64,000 nucleotides of DNA, taken from assembly GCA_000697475.1 (NCBI GenBank), contig JNEU01000845.1, positions 1 through 64,000 on the forward strand, given 5' to 3'. Positions 1-11,085 of the stretch are shown piece after piece. The position numbers were made by a program, and so were the translations under genes. Within the stretch, counting starts at the first letter, position 1. Each line of letters opens with the position of its first letter. The notes beneath the pieces were generated by a model that was not told the origin of the DNA, did no database searches, and saw only the letters and a program-made list of their open reading frames with translations. The DNA is from Lichtheimia corymbifera B2541 (lineage: Eukaryota > Mucoromycota > Mucoromycetes > Mucorales > Lichtheimiaceae).

Positions 1-1450
1 ATCGATCGTTTACTGGAACTGAAAAATTGGTACGTGAATCAAGGTCACCCCCAAGCCCGTGACCTGGGTCAGTGACCCAGCCAAAGCGGTGTCTGATACT
101 CCCTAATTATCATGCAAATGAGCTGTGTTGCACAAAGAAGTCCGTCTGCATCTTCGGCTCTATCGGGGTCCACCTACTTGACAATGAAGAAAGACCACTT
201 GTCATATAGCATCACGCTTACAGCATATGTAAAAACATAAAGATGCCTGTTTCTCCAAATCTCCATAATGATGTGTAGAGGCTTTATGAGAACGATGTTG
301 ATCAGCATGACCGAGAGCACCTCCTGACCAAGTTTCGAGGTCGCCATGGGCAATATCGGCGCGCACGGCCGCACGCCCTATTTATGTTACCATCCATTCA
401 TCGTCTCTCCTACATTCAAGGTTTTCATAATGAACTCTGGGGTCTTTATGGGAACGAAATTGCTCGGCATGGTCGAAAGGGTGTTGTGTGAAAGTTTCAG
501 GTTCGAGGTGGGCAATCTCGGGGAACAGGAGCGCCGACCCTACTTTTCCCTAAATTTGGGCTGGCCCGCATTCAAAATGTTCATAATGAACCATGCGGTT
601 TTTAAATGAATGAAGTTGATCAGCATGTCCCAGAGAACCTTCTGACCAAGTTTGAAGTGCGAGATGGGGAATCCCAAGGAAATACATACTAAATGACTTT
701 TTCATAAATCCGGCGCTTTCCCAATTTCCATCCGTAATAGTAAATCCCACATTATGCTCTCCCATTCAAAATCTTTGAATGAAGCATGGGTTCTTTATTA
801 ATATAAAGTTGATCAGCATACCCGAGAGCATATTGTGTGAAAGTTTCAAGTCTGAGAGAGGCAATCTTGTGATCATAGATCAATTTACAGTGTGCATGGA
901 TTAGTCTGACCGTGCCTGACCAATTTAATTTCCACTTCTTCCACTCCACGCTTCTTTTCTCCTTCCTCCCATTCTCAGTTGTTGACCCATTCAAGTACAA
1001 CTACAGCTGCGAACGATTGTCCTGCTTCACCCATCATGCCAATCCTACAACTGTCTTGATCCGATTGTATTTGACGGCATGAGAAGTCCATGGCATGTGC
1101 ACCCCCCACTACAACACACGCCTTCCTTGACACGTCCCACCGTCTTGCACACTCCTCTACCACAACCAACCGCAACAGCGTTCATTCCAACAGTTGCCAT
1201 TACTCCATTTGTATCCAACAGCGTCGTTTACTTGCAGCTTTTTCACGAGACCAACAGATAGCTACTACATAGTATACACAGTCAGCTTATTTACGTGTAG
1301 CAACATACGACTTCCTATGCATCTGGATATCGGTTATTGCATGGGATGGATATATACAACACGTGGAAACAAGGCCTTGTTCTTATTTTCCCACTGTCAA
1401 CATAACGGTGATTCTATCATCCTGAAGGGTTGGTTCATCCATTTACCGTA
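1..1450 (+). repeat. Dispersed repeat, copy A (truncated by window edge)
   Basis: Non-coding. The left part (about 280-900) contains four degenerate tandem units of roughly 150-190 bp, each carrying a GTTGATCAGCATG-like core followed by CCAAGTTT/AAAGTTTCA and GGCAATC. The right part (about 960-1440) starts with TTTAATTTCCAC-TTCTTCCACTCC and includes GCGAACGATTGTCCTGCTTC, CATCATGCCAAT and TTTACGTGTAGCAAC. The same segments recur in the same order near 28,980-29,480 and, reverse-complemented, near 34,300-35,650. No intact ORF, terminal inverted repeat or target-site duplication could be recognised, so the class of element is unknown. Confidence 0.75.
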
Positions 1451-2764
1451 CCTGATACGCATTCCATGACAGCTGCTATCATTCATCCTTTGTTCAACTC
1501 TCAATCATATACAACCATCATCATCCATGTTTTGACACGCCACGCATCAAGAGCCATCTCATCTCTGCACAATGCATAATCAAAGAATAGAATCTTTCCA
1601 AATCGATGTATCACCCCTATTCGAGCAATTTGTTGTACCTTGCCACGTCTATCTATTATGAAGTTGGATTAAAAGGTTACTTTCGCGAATACGAGATCCT
1701 GTTGGCCATAAGTTGCTATAGTGTAATAGACCTTCATTCTTCCTGAGTTGGACCTCGCCATGCGTGGGTAGTTGGTGCTTTCTATAATAGAAAGATTTTA
1801 TGGTGTGATGAATGCTGTGATAATGGAAAAAGAAAGGAGGACAAAGGGTCTGGTTGAATCATTGTGTTGTTCGAATACAGCTCTCTTCCTTTTTCTTTGT
1901 GAATAGATCTTGTCGATAAGATAGTAACAGACGTTCCTCTTTCGTTATATGGATCTTTAAGATTGCTATTTTATTATTATATAGTGATGATGGTGTAGGG
2001 ATGGCGTTATTCTACAGGTTAGTGTTGATGACGAGGGGGATAGTAGACAGAGGAAAATGAGAGCCAGTGACATTGAACATCCAAATATGGTTTTTCTTCT
2101 TCTCTTGTCAACTACGGCTCGAGTTTGAATTCAATATCGCCGAAATGATGTTGTTGTCCAAGAGCAGCTTAAAGTCATGGACGCCAACCCAGTGTTTGGT
2201 ATAATGTCGAGGTGGAATATATACAGAGACCGTGCGGTCAACTGCCACATGGGTGCCTGTCAACTTGCTGATTATTGGCTAAGAAAGATACAGGATGCTG
2301 CAAATAAATGATCAGCATATTACATACGCCCGTGCATAATTCGACAATGATAGCAGCTCTATTCAAGGGAAGAAATGATAGATAAGACGAAATACACATT
2401 GGCGGTATGCTGAGTGCAAGCAATGAACATAATGCGTTATATACCGGGATCCCCACTATGCAAGTATACGAAAGCTATTGGCTACAAAGGTAAAAAACTA
2501 CATTGTCATTTTGGCACACATGTTTGGTATTTATTGGTGATTCATTATAACAAGTCAAAAGGTATAACTAGAGCATGTAATGTGATAGCAGCCTTGGAGA
2601 GCGGGTAGTAACTTTTGGCTCGTTAACATTAGGCGGTCTCGATCAGTCTGTGCATTGTGAACAAAGGGGTAAGAATAATAATGGTTTCTTTGTTTTATTA
2701 CGATTGCCCTTCTTTTTTCTCATTCATTCTTCTTCTCTTTCTCTATACGCCCATGTTTTCAAAA
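1451..2764. other. Intergenic, no gene recognised
   Basis: Only short random ORFs are present, with no domain-like sequence, RNA gene or clear repeat. The last about 100 bp (2,660-2,764) is pyrimidine-rich and may be the 5' leader of the small secreted protein gene starting at 2,765. Confidence 0.5.
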
Positions 2765-3043
2765 ATGATGCCTGCATTGATTATATCGCTCATGGCATTC
2801 TTGGCATATGCTCAATCGGTTACGGTGACATATCACTACAACGGATTCGAAAACCAGGAGGATCTTCCGGCGAATACATGTTCAGAAATGACCTTTCAAG
2901 ACAACCCACCCACGCGTATCAGCACAATGGGATCATCTATTGAAGTTCATCATGACCTGCAATGTCAGACCCCACCCTTTATACAAGGCAAGGATGTCGC
3001 TCTGGATGGTAGCCCGGTCGGTGCTATACGTTGTTTCCTTTGA
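2765..3043 (+). CDS. Small secreted cysteine-containing protein
   Basis: Single-exon ORF of 92 residues, unrecognised family. The start at 2,765 is chosen because it places a signal peptide at the N-terminus: Met-Met, a hydrophobic stretch (PALIISLMAFLAYA) and a small-residue cleavage site before about residue 19. An upstream in-frame Met at 2,657 would put a long odd extension before this signal. The mature part (about 74 residues) has three cysteines, is polar and ends in CFL. There is no GPI-like tail. It could be a small extracellular or effector-like protein. The stop lies 55 bp from the end of the convergent esterase gene. Codon pattern and signal peptide support coding, but no homologue is recalled. 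Confidence 0.5.
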   Translation: MMPALIISLMAFLAYAQSVTVTYHYNGFENQEDLPANTCSEMTFQDNPPTRISTMGSSIEVHHDLQCQTPPFIQGKDVALDGSPVGAIRCFL

Positions 3044-3098
3044 TAGATAATTTATTGAAAGAGGAGGATAATAAAAAGTGGTAAATCGGATGATAGAA

Positions 3099-4568
3099 TT
3101 AAGGAGTGAATAAAGGTATTTTTGTCGCCAACGGTGCCATATCGGTGGTCGTAGTGAGATTACAAACTGGTGTCTTGCCCCAGCCGTAGCACAAGCATAA
3201 GCGATCCTTGTTGTTTGAAAGCACAGCATCCGCATCACGATTCAGAAAAAGATGTACACTCTTATCTTGTTCATTGATCAACGCCTTGACGATCACTGCA
3301 TATTCCTTGTTGTCGTCTTGGATGTCACGCACACTAAATCCATGAACCTCGGATAACGAACGCCAATGAATGGTTTCAACATGTTGGAATGATACTTTGA
3401 TGAATTGCATGGATACGCCAGTCTTGACCTGGATACGGTGTACCATAGCTTTCTCTATTCGCGGACTTGAAGAAGCTGTATTGTCACGACGTCGAACATG
3501 TGTAGCAGCGATGGCAAGTCGACGACCCACTGTGGAAAGACCTCTTGCACCAAGATGAACAAAGTCGTCATTGTCGGTATCGATTGCAGCCACAGCTTGA
3601 CAGTGTGGATAGGTATCAAAGAGCTGCTGTTGTTGAAATCGGATATGAGACCAGCTGTTGTCAGGTACAGTCGGGCTGATCAATCGACCAAGTTGGACAC
3701 AAGCAATGGGAATCCCGGGTGCAATGTCGGTCCGCATCATATCAAACAATTGGTGTGTCTTGTCGGCATAACTGTATATCACATCCCCTCCTGCCATGCC
3801 TTCAGTTTCACCTTGGAACCATAAGATCCCTGCCACAGCACCACCTACTTTTTCGATACGTGCCAACATAGCCCCATAAAGACTATCCTCGCCACTTTGT
3901 AGCCATTGATCCATGGATGTGCCACCATGTGCACTTGCAACGAGACCCACTGGCACCTGGTCGTTCTCTTGCTGATATCTGTCTGCAAATGGCAATCCCA
4001 AGGAAGCTCCTCGTATATCCACAAGACTTGGATCGCGCACAGTTGGATCAGGAAGACGATGGTGCACTGAACGAGGCGATTGGCTCAGTCGATGGGTTGG
4101 ATCAGCTGCAACGGCCCATGTTTCATTCGATTGGAAAAGGTGAACGCTTGGAATGGGGTCGTGTAAAAGTGGTTGCTGAGTGACAAGGTCATGCATAAAA
4201 CCGAAACCACGCATGTTGCTCTGCCCTGCCATGACCCAAATGTCGCCAACATAGATATGATGGGCATCGTCTACGGTGTAGGGACCACCCGTTGCCAAGG
4301 TGATGGAAGTGCCATTAGCGCATTGAACAGTTGCAGAGTTGGAGACGAGATCGCGTTGAAGAACTTGAAAACTGACTACACGGCGATAAACAGGCATTGG
4401 CAAGGTGAAAGGATGGCAAAATGCCATATTTGGATTCCACAGCGGGGAAACTGAGGAAAAGGAAAAACCGCCAGTGAGCTTGTCCAACATGACACGCAGC
4501 AAGCTAAATAATGATGATCCGCCAAAGTGGCATCTGCCACAGTAGTAGTAGCAGTCAAATAGAAACAT
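3099..4568 (-). CDS. Sialate O-acetylesterase-like SGNH hydrolase
   Basis: Carbohydrate esterase of the sialate O-acetylesterase (SASA/DUF303) family, which removes O-acetyl groups from sugars. The 489-residue ORF shows the family blocks in order: VMAGQSNMRG with the nucleophile Ser at about 117, GASLGLPFADR near 188-197, SAHGGTSMDQW near 212-222, ILWFQGETE near 248-256 and DFVHLGARG near 335-343 with the catalytic His at about 338. A C-terminal beta-rich region of about 130 residues follows. The N-terminus is uncertain. The ORF start is Met1, but Met27 (MLDKLTGG) or an upstream exon encoding a signal peptide is possible, since secreted family members normally have one and none is obvious here. 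The gene is divergent from the G-beta gene, sharing about 270 bp of promoter. It appears intact apart from the start. Confidence 0.85.
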   Translation of the reverse strand: MFLFDCYYYCGRCHFGGSSLFSLLRVMLDKLTGGFSFSSVSPLWNPNMAFCHPFTLPMPVYRRVVSFQVLQRDLVSNSATVQCANGTSITLATGGPYTVDDAHHIYVGDIWVMAGQSNMRGFGFMHDLVTQQPLLHDPIPSVHLFQSNETWAVAADPTHRLSQSPRSVHHRLPDPTVRDPSLVDIRGASLGLPFADRYQQENDQVPVGLVASAHGGTSMDQWLQSGEDSLYGAMLARIEKVGGAVAGILWFQGETEGMAGGDVIYSYADKTHQLFDMMRTDIAPGIPIACVQLGRLISPTVPDNSWSHIRFQQQQLFDTYPHCQAVAAIDTDNDDFVHLGARGLSTVGRRLAIAATHVRRRDNTASSSPRIEKAMVHRIQVKTGVSMQFIKVSFQHVETIHWRSLSEVHGFSVRDIQDDNKEYAVIVKALINEQDKSVHLFLNRDADAVLSNNKDRLCLCYGWGKTPVCNLTTTTDMAPLATKIPLFTP

Positions 4569-4838
4569 GTCACTTATAACAACAATTTACATAACATATA
4601 AACAATCCACAAGCTAGTAATAAAAGGCTATAAGTAATCTCATTTAATACATCTCCATTGACTGTCTTGATGCATCATCCATTACTACTGCTGCCGATTG
4701 TCTTTGAATACTGTACAACACAGCCATGCATGCCATTAATTTCGGGGATGATATCCGTTGACTATTTTTTATCCTTTACTTCTTTGTTCGCGCTTTCTTT
4801 CTTTCTCTTTTACTTGCACTTCTTACAATATATACCAC

Positions 4839-6098
4839 ATGTCAGACGATCACGATGATCTTGCCGAACGCATTGCAGCAGCAAGGCGAGAAGCTGAATT
4901 ACTTAAAGACCGTATCAAACAACGTCGAGATGCCCTTGCCGATACCACACGTAATGATCATCACATCCATATATATATTTGACATGATTGACTTATTACA
5001 ACTTCTTTACAGTGAGAGAAATGGCAAAAGATATCCCACCGATTCCTCGACTTGTGATGAAAGTACGACGACAACTACGCGGTCATCTTGCAAAGATTTA
5101 TGCGATGCATTGGGCTGACGACGCACAACACCTTGTTTCAGCATCTCAAGACGGCAGACTTATGGTGTGGAATGCTTATACAACCAACAAGCTGTATGCT
5201 ATCCCACTTCGTTCTTCTTGGGTGATGACATGTGCCTATTCACCATCCGGTCGTTTCGTAGCCTGTGGTGGTCTTGACAACCTTTGCTCAGTATACAACA
5301 TTAGCACACGACAAGGACCTAGTCGACCTGCACGTGAGTTAATGGGGCATCAAGGTTATCTTACATGCTGCCGATTTCTGGATGACACCAAAATCGTGAG
5401 CTCTGGAGGAGATCATACTTGCATATTATGGGACGTGGATGCAGGTGTTCGGTTAACATCTTTTGAGGATCATCAAAGCGATGTCATGAGTGTATCTCTT
5501 TCATCCCAGAACCCCAACATCTTTGTCTCTGGTTCTTGCGACACAACAGCCAAGGTCTGGGACATTCGTTCAGGGCAGTGTACACAAACATTTGTGGGTC
5601 ACGAATCGGACATAAACTCTTTGCAGTAAGTTTTCCCCATTCAAATCCTCTTCTATACACTGCTTTGGATCTTTCGGGAGTTTAGCTAACGATCATGATG
5701 GTGGTGGATATAGATTTTTTCCCGATGGATTCGCAATCGCAACAGCCTCAGACGACGCCAGCTGCCGCTTATTCGATCTTAGAGCTGATAGCGAACTTAA
5801 TTGCTTTGCAAATGAAGATCTTTTGCACACTGTCACCTCCGTTGACTTTTCCATCTCAGGCAGACTACTATTCGCAGGATACGACGATTACAGCGTCAGA
5901 GTTTGGGATAGCCTAAAGGGTGAACAGGTTGGTACCCTTTCTGGTCACGATAATAGAGTCTCTTGCATTGGTGTCGCAAAAGACGGCATGGCCTTTTGTT
6001 CAGGCAGCTGGGATAGTCATCTCAAGGTAAAGTGGAGTAGTAATATATATGCATCGTGCATCTCATGACACAAATATCATACTTAGGTCTGGGCTTAG
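4839..6098 (+). CDS. Heterotrimeric G-protein beta subunit
   Basis: Beta subunit of a heterotrimeric G protein, which binds G-gamma and G-alpha at the plasma membrane and relays receptor signals. Exons: 4839-4950, 5013-5625, 5714-6026, 6087-6098, giving 349 residues, normal for the family. Residues 1-40 form the N-terminal coiled coil ([18 protein letters not shown]). The first splice restores the family signature DTTLREMAKDI, and the chain continues into seven WD40 blades ([52 protein letters not shown] and others). The last exon encodes only Val-Trp-Ala plus stop, completing the conserved SHLKVWA C-terminus. All four junctions were frame-checked and use GT-AG. The promoter lies between this gene and the divergent esterase. 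Confidence 0.96.
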
Positions 6099-7158
6099 AT
6101 ACCCCATTCACCCAACATTGCCTTTTTCCTGGTGAAGAAGCACACATATCTATTATTGTCATCTATTGCATATTTACACGCCGTCCCTTTCTCCGGTTTT
6201 GTATTACAAATCTCTCGTTTTGATACACCCTGCACCCTCTTTCTTTGGCGGTTTCACGTGATTGTATTAGAATAATTCTCCCGACATCCTTCCTTGCATC
6301 TTTTATTCATGAACGCCCTATGTATTGATAAATCAGCATCACATAAAGCCATATGGTGGTAGCTTTTCTGTAATTCCAAACGACCCCTGGATGAAGAAAA
6401 GCTGACTAGAAACATGACCCTGGTCAATGCGGAAAACGTGATTCAGGTCCCAAGCTTATTCTACGATGTTACACGCCGCCAATTGATGCTCTAAATTGAT
6501 GCGACAGACCCATACACTCTATCGTGCAACTGTCAATGTGGGGACTGAGCTCATCCACAATGCATCTAGAAGGACGCTGCTAACCATCATCCTCTGGTTA
6601 TACATATATATCATGAATGAAACGGTTCATGGTAGTTACCATAAGAGGAGAAATAAGCTAAACCTTAAACAAGAAAGCAGTATGGCATATCTCAAAGCAA
6701 GCCCAGAACATGATCGTTGATGAGCTAGTTGCTGTGATTCGGGGAATGACTAAGAATAGAGCGTGATATATCATTACCATCCCACCTCTTAACAAGAACA
6801 CAATAATCCTTTGGAGACGCTCAAGAGATCTATTAATCCAGCCGACCCTGTACTCAATCATCTCCAGGTTACACGGCTATCGACACGTGGTTGTGCGCAC
6901 TGACCAAACAATCAACCTAATAACAGCAACAACGATGAAGGTAGGATAAATTATGTAATGTTGAATACAATGATTATATACACAATAAAAGGAGATGCTA
7001 TCTAATTATATGACAAGCTATGGATTAAATTGGTTGAACAGAGGAGGTAGGTACCGACAAGTGATCTTCGAGCAGCGCAGCTTGAACCGAAAAACTGGAA
7101 CATTCCACACGTTGCATGTCGTCATCCACCAGGGTATACTTTTGTTGCATGGATTCCT
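6099..7158. other. Intergenic between convergent genes, nothing recognised
   Basis: Lies between the 3' ends of the G-beta gene (+) and the siroheme synthase gene (-), so it should hold both 3'UTRs and terminators. A TCACGTGA palindrome occurs near 6,255. No ORF with recognisable content and no RNA gene was seen. Confidence 0.5.
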
Positions 7159-8823
7159 TTAGCATACATTTTCTGGGTCGTGAAGTTGCAAAAGATTTCC
7201 AGCATCCTGCATGCAAGATCCACTTGCTGTAAGCAATGTATTGGCCACACCTTCATCTCCATGATTTTCATGCTTCAAGACATTGATGGCATATCCCACA
7301 ATCAATAATCCAGGTGGCCGGCTTCCTCCTACGCTGTCCAGGACTTGTGCAATATCCTTGAGCTTTCCCCAAATGACACGTTGATCAGGACAACTTGCTC
7401 GTTCAACAATAGCACAAGGAACATCCGATGGGTATTTTTGTGTGGCGATTAAACTTTCTGTCAAAGCATTCAATCGATGGATCGCCATAAGAAAGACATC
7501 GGTGCGAAGTGGATCAAAGGTAGGCAAGGGTGCTGGTGAATTCTTTGCACCTGTACCCGTGGTAACCAGAAATTGAGATGCAACCGAGCGGTGTGTAAGA
7601 GGGATGCCAGTTAGCAATGGTGCAGCCACAGAGGATGAAATCCCGGGAATGATGTCGGTTGTGTAGCCATGCTTGCGGAAGAATAATGCCTCTTCACCAC
7701 CACGTCCAAATAAAAATGGATCTACATTGAACCCCATTAGTCCTTATGCCCTTGTTTTTTCTTCTCTCTTTTATACCAACATACCTCCTTGTTTGAGTCG
7801 TACAACATTTTTGCCTTGTTTTAGTGCTTCTAGTGCCATAGCATTGAATTCTTGTTGTGCTGCATCTGCGTTGCCAGGGAATTTGCGAGCGATTTTAAGA
7901 TCACACTTGACCAAAGCAATCACTTCAGCTGGAACAATCTTGTCTGCAAGTACGAGATCGGCATTTTGGATAGCTTTATGGGCTGCCATTGTCAACAAAT
8001 CGGGATCACCAGGACCAGCTCCTACCAATGTGATGGTTCCAGTAGGTGCTGTTGTGGTGGTGGTGGTAGTGGTGGTAGTAGTGGTTGGTGGTGGTGCGCC
8101 TAATGATGCAATTCTGCCTGCAGTGCCAAGACTCTCATATCCCTCATCTTGATGATACGCCTCCAATAAATCCTCCATATCACGATCCGATAGCTGTGCT
8201 AGTCGATCCATGCTCCAATATTCACAAATCTGAGCCAACCATTTCATCCGACGACTACTTGCTGCTGCACTTGGATCCGATTCACGTACTTTTTGTCGCA
8301 ACAATCCCACACGTCGCACAGCATCACCAAGATTGGGAGGTAAAGAAGATGTAATATGACGGCGGATCCTATTGGAGAGCTTGGATGCTTGCCCATTGGT
8401 CGATACTGCCACTTGTAAAGATTGATCTCGGTACGTTGAAGTCATGAAGAAATCACACAGGTCGTTGTTATCGGTTACGTTGACAGGTACACGTAGAGAA
8501 CGACAAGCCTTAGCAATACTCTCTGCAGCATTACGATCGGACATGCATACGAACACTAGATCGTGTTGATCGATGAGGTTGTCATGGCATTGTTCACCCA
8601 GCCAGGAGACTTGTTGATGCTCGATACGATAAAGGAGTTCAGTGCACATGGTATCTTGAACACCAACCAGCGAAACAGCAGCATCGGCTTCCAGTAAAGT
8701 GAGCACCCGACTGGCTGCAATGGCATTATTACCCACCACAAGGGCTCGTTTTGTTTTGCATTGGAAAGCGACCATAAGCGAGGCACCACCTTGAGGATTG
8801 GGGACTCTCGGTGAAGGATACAT
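7159..8823 (-). CDS. Siroheme synthase: Met8-like + SUMT fusion
   Basis: Bifunctional enzyme for siroheme, the cofactor of sulfite and nitrite reductase. Exons (minus): 8823-7785 and 7721-7159, with a 63-nt intron, giving 533 residues. The N-terminal half (to about 225) is a precorrin-2 dehydrogenase/ferrochelatase (Met8-type) with a Rossmann start KRALVVGNNAIAASRV and NVTDNNDLCDFF. The usual GGG is GNN here. The C-terminal half is uroporphyrinogen-III C-methyltransferase (Met1/CobA-type): VGAGPGDPDLLT, KQGDPFLFGRGGEE completed exactly across the splice, and PGISSSVAAP. The two halves are joined by a run of 12 threonines encoded by an imperfect ACC/ACT repeat (plus-strand 8,046-8,092). The start at 8,823 is preferred over an in-frame Met 20 codons upstream because YPSPRVPNPQGGASLMVAF resembles Met8 N-termini. 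The C-terminal 30 residues are not conserved to my knowledge. Confidence 0.9.
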
Positions 8824-9091
8824 GATGCGATTTGATGAAAAAGGGAATAAAAGAGCAAATGGCTTGAGACAAGCTGACAACAAACTTTTATAATGGATGA
8901 GATTGATAGACGTGCTCGGGCGTAGATATGATTGGCTGTTGAAGACGCAATGCTGTTCCTACTCTTGCATTATCATCACCCCCACTGAGATAAGAACCCC
9001 GCTCGATAGAATATAGCAAGCATATCATTCACTATTCCTTATCCTTATCACAACACCAACGAGATAGTAAATGCATTATCTGAAAACTTTA

Positions 9092-10460
9092 TTATAAAAC
9101 AGATTTAATGGCACCCAAAGCAAGTTTGATCAATGGAATACAAGGTACAAAGGAGAGCCATAATAATAAAAAGCTTGGAGTCGGTTCCTTCATGACAATC
9201 GGTAGCTCAGCATCGCATTCTCCAGGAAATTTACCATGCTCATAAAAGTGTGCCATCAATTGATCCTTCTCCACATAACGATCAAACATCCACTGTGCAA
9301 ACGCATCATCCTCCTTGGGAAGATCACTGATCTTGAACCGCCGAATGTGTACATGGATTTGTTTGGGGTATCGAATAGCACTAAAGATGCTTGGGATCGT
9401 GTAGACATCCTCGGGATTCTCATTGGCCTTGACGCCTTCGTAACCAATAGTCAAATCGTATAACCATTCAGGATTGTCACCCAACGTCTCCGTGCATAAT
9501 TTCAAGCCAGTTGAACGAGGCAGGAGTGTAAAACGATTATCTTGCTGTGTAAGGGTGGGCCATGTTTTTTGTGTGTGTGAGTGCGACGATCACCAATGCA
9601 CCATCATCATCCCACCCTTCCATACCATATCCACCTTCTTGGCATAATCACTCGATCGCTTCCTTGTACTCTCGGAAATCACTGTGCCTTCAGGGAACAA
9701 TAAGAGCCACATGGGATTGTTTGCTTCTCTTGATCGAGTAAGGTTGCTCACAATCGTATCCTTGTCTGCTGCGAGCTTCCTTTTGAGAAAAATGAACTCA
9801 AAAAACGTCATGACCTAAAAAGGAGAAAAGGACATGTCAGCTGCATGTCGCGTGAAATACCAGCATCCATCGTTTATTACCCTAGAGAAACAAAGAGCAT
9901 GATATTAATACACAATGACAACCCATTCCATTGTTCCTTAACCACTTACGAACCAAAAACCGGTAATCGTTTGAGACTGTCCTTAAGAATGATCTTGAGC
10001 GAACCTTGTGCCTTGGCGAAATAGGCGAGACACCAAATGTAAATCCAATCGGCATAGATCTAAAGATATTCAAGCATGAACATCCTTCTTTCTTCTCCAT
10101 ATATCCATCCTTATCCTTCATTACCTGATGGTTGGCAATCACAATAGCTCTTTTTGGCATCGATAACCCGATCGTTTTATCTTGTTTATCCTTTTGCAGC
10201 ATTGGTTCGGTGTCAGTGTTGCAACTCGGGTCGATATTGAGTACAAAGCTTGCTGGGCAAAAGGTGTCGATAAGGAACATGAGCGTGAGGCCCCAGATGG
10301 ACATGACGAGATTTATGAATTGGTAATATGCTTGCTGGGAGATGGGCCATAGGACAAGTGCGAAGTATTGCCATACATAAACGGAACAACCTTGTATGAA
10401 AACGAGTCCATTGACGAAGACGAGGCTACCAATGGCCTTTGGTGACCAATAGCCATTCAT
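9092..10460 (-). CDS. 1-acylglycerol-phosphate acyltransferase (AGPAT/LCLAT-like)
   Basis: Membrane PlsC-family acyltransferase that transfers acyl groups from acyl-CoA to lysoph­osphatidic acid or another lysophospholipid, probably in the ER. Exons (minus): 10460-10125, 10059-9950, a one-nucleotide exon at 9881, 9814-9626, 9544-9092, giving 362 residues. Residues 1-65 hold two hydrophobic segments. The catalytic HX4D motif (NHQIYADW, His111 and Asp116) is created by the first splice, and the FPEGT acceptor-binding motif is at 189-193. A C-terminal hydrophobic segment (FLLLWLSFVPCIPLIKLAL) ends the protein. The closest known relatives are AGPAT5/LCLAT1-like enzymes. The junction VFG-S-VMTFFEFIF only stays in frame if a single G is retained between two ordinary introns (see findings). 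Confidence 0.9.
9815..9949 (-). other. Two adjacent introns flanking a 1-nt exon (9881)
   Basis: Within the acyltransferase gene, intron 9949-9882 (68 nt) starts GTAAGT and ends CTCTAG. Intron 9880-9815 (66 nt) starts GTAATA, has a CTGAC branch-point-like site and ends in a pyrimidine tract plus TAG. Exon 2 ends in phase 2 (TC) and the next clearly coding exon starts in phase 0 (GTC ATG ACG). One retained G gives TCG and keeps the frame. Confidence 0.7.
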
Positions 10461-11085
10461 GGTAATATAGAGAGAGGGTAAGTAGTGTGGAGGGAGAGGT
10501 GTAAAGTAAAGCGGAAAAGAGAAGTGTTCCTGCTATTCTAGTTACCATGCACCACAACCTATCCCACATGTGACGGTGGCAACATAGGCTGTTTCTCCTG
10601 GAGCATCCCCCATCTCACGTAACGATCCCCATCCATCCTGCATCCGGTGCTTCACGTGGTGATTACACATACGCATTATTCTCTTACCCATATCCCATTA
10701 TATACATCCTTCACCATCTACATTGATTCTTATGATTATGCTCTCCATCCTTTATATTCTAACCCAGCCATATTATTCCATCAGCTCTAATGAAAGATCA
10801 GAGAAAGAGAAAATACATGTTCAAAATTAGCATCTTGTCGTATTGTGTAACCTATCTTGAACAAGCTTCATTCAGAGTGCTGTCATTGTGGAACCTTGCA
10901 GAGCACTAAGAAAAAGCACAGCATTTGAATCACTAGAGGCTCTATAATGTGAATAACGTTCATCTTTATAAAAGCATCCATACGGAGCAAGTGAGACTGT
11001 GTATATGAGGATATATCGAGGGCAATACAGGCAATTAGAATAGATTGGTGTTGTGGATGGGAGGGAGATGGCTGATCAAATCTGA
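10461..11085. other. Intergenic, promoter of acyltransferase gene
   Basis: Holds the upstream region of the acyltransferase gene (start at 10,460, minus strand) and the 3' flank of importin-9. No ORF or RNA gene recognised. Confidence 0.5.
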
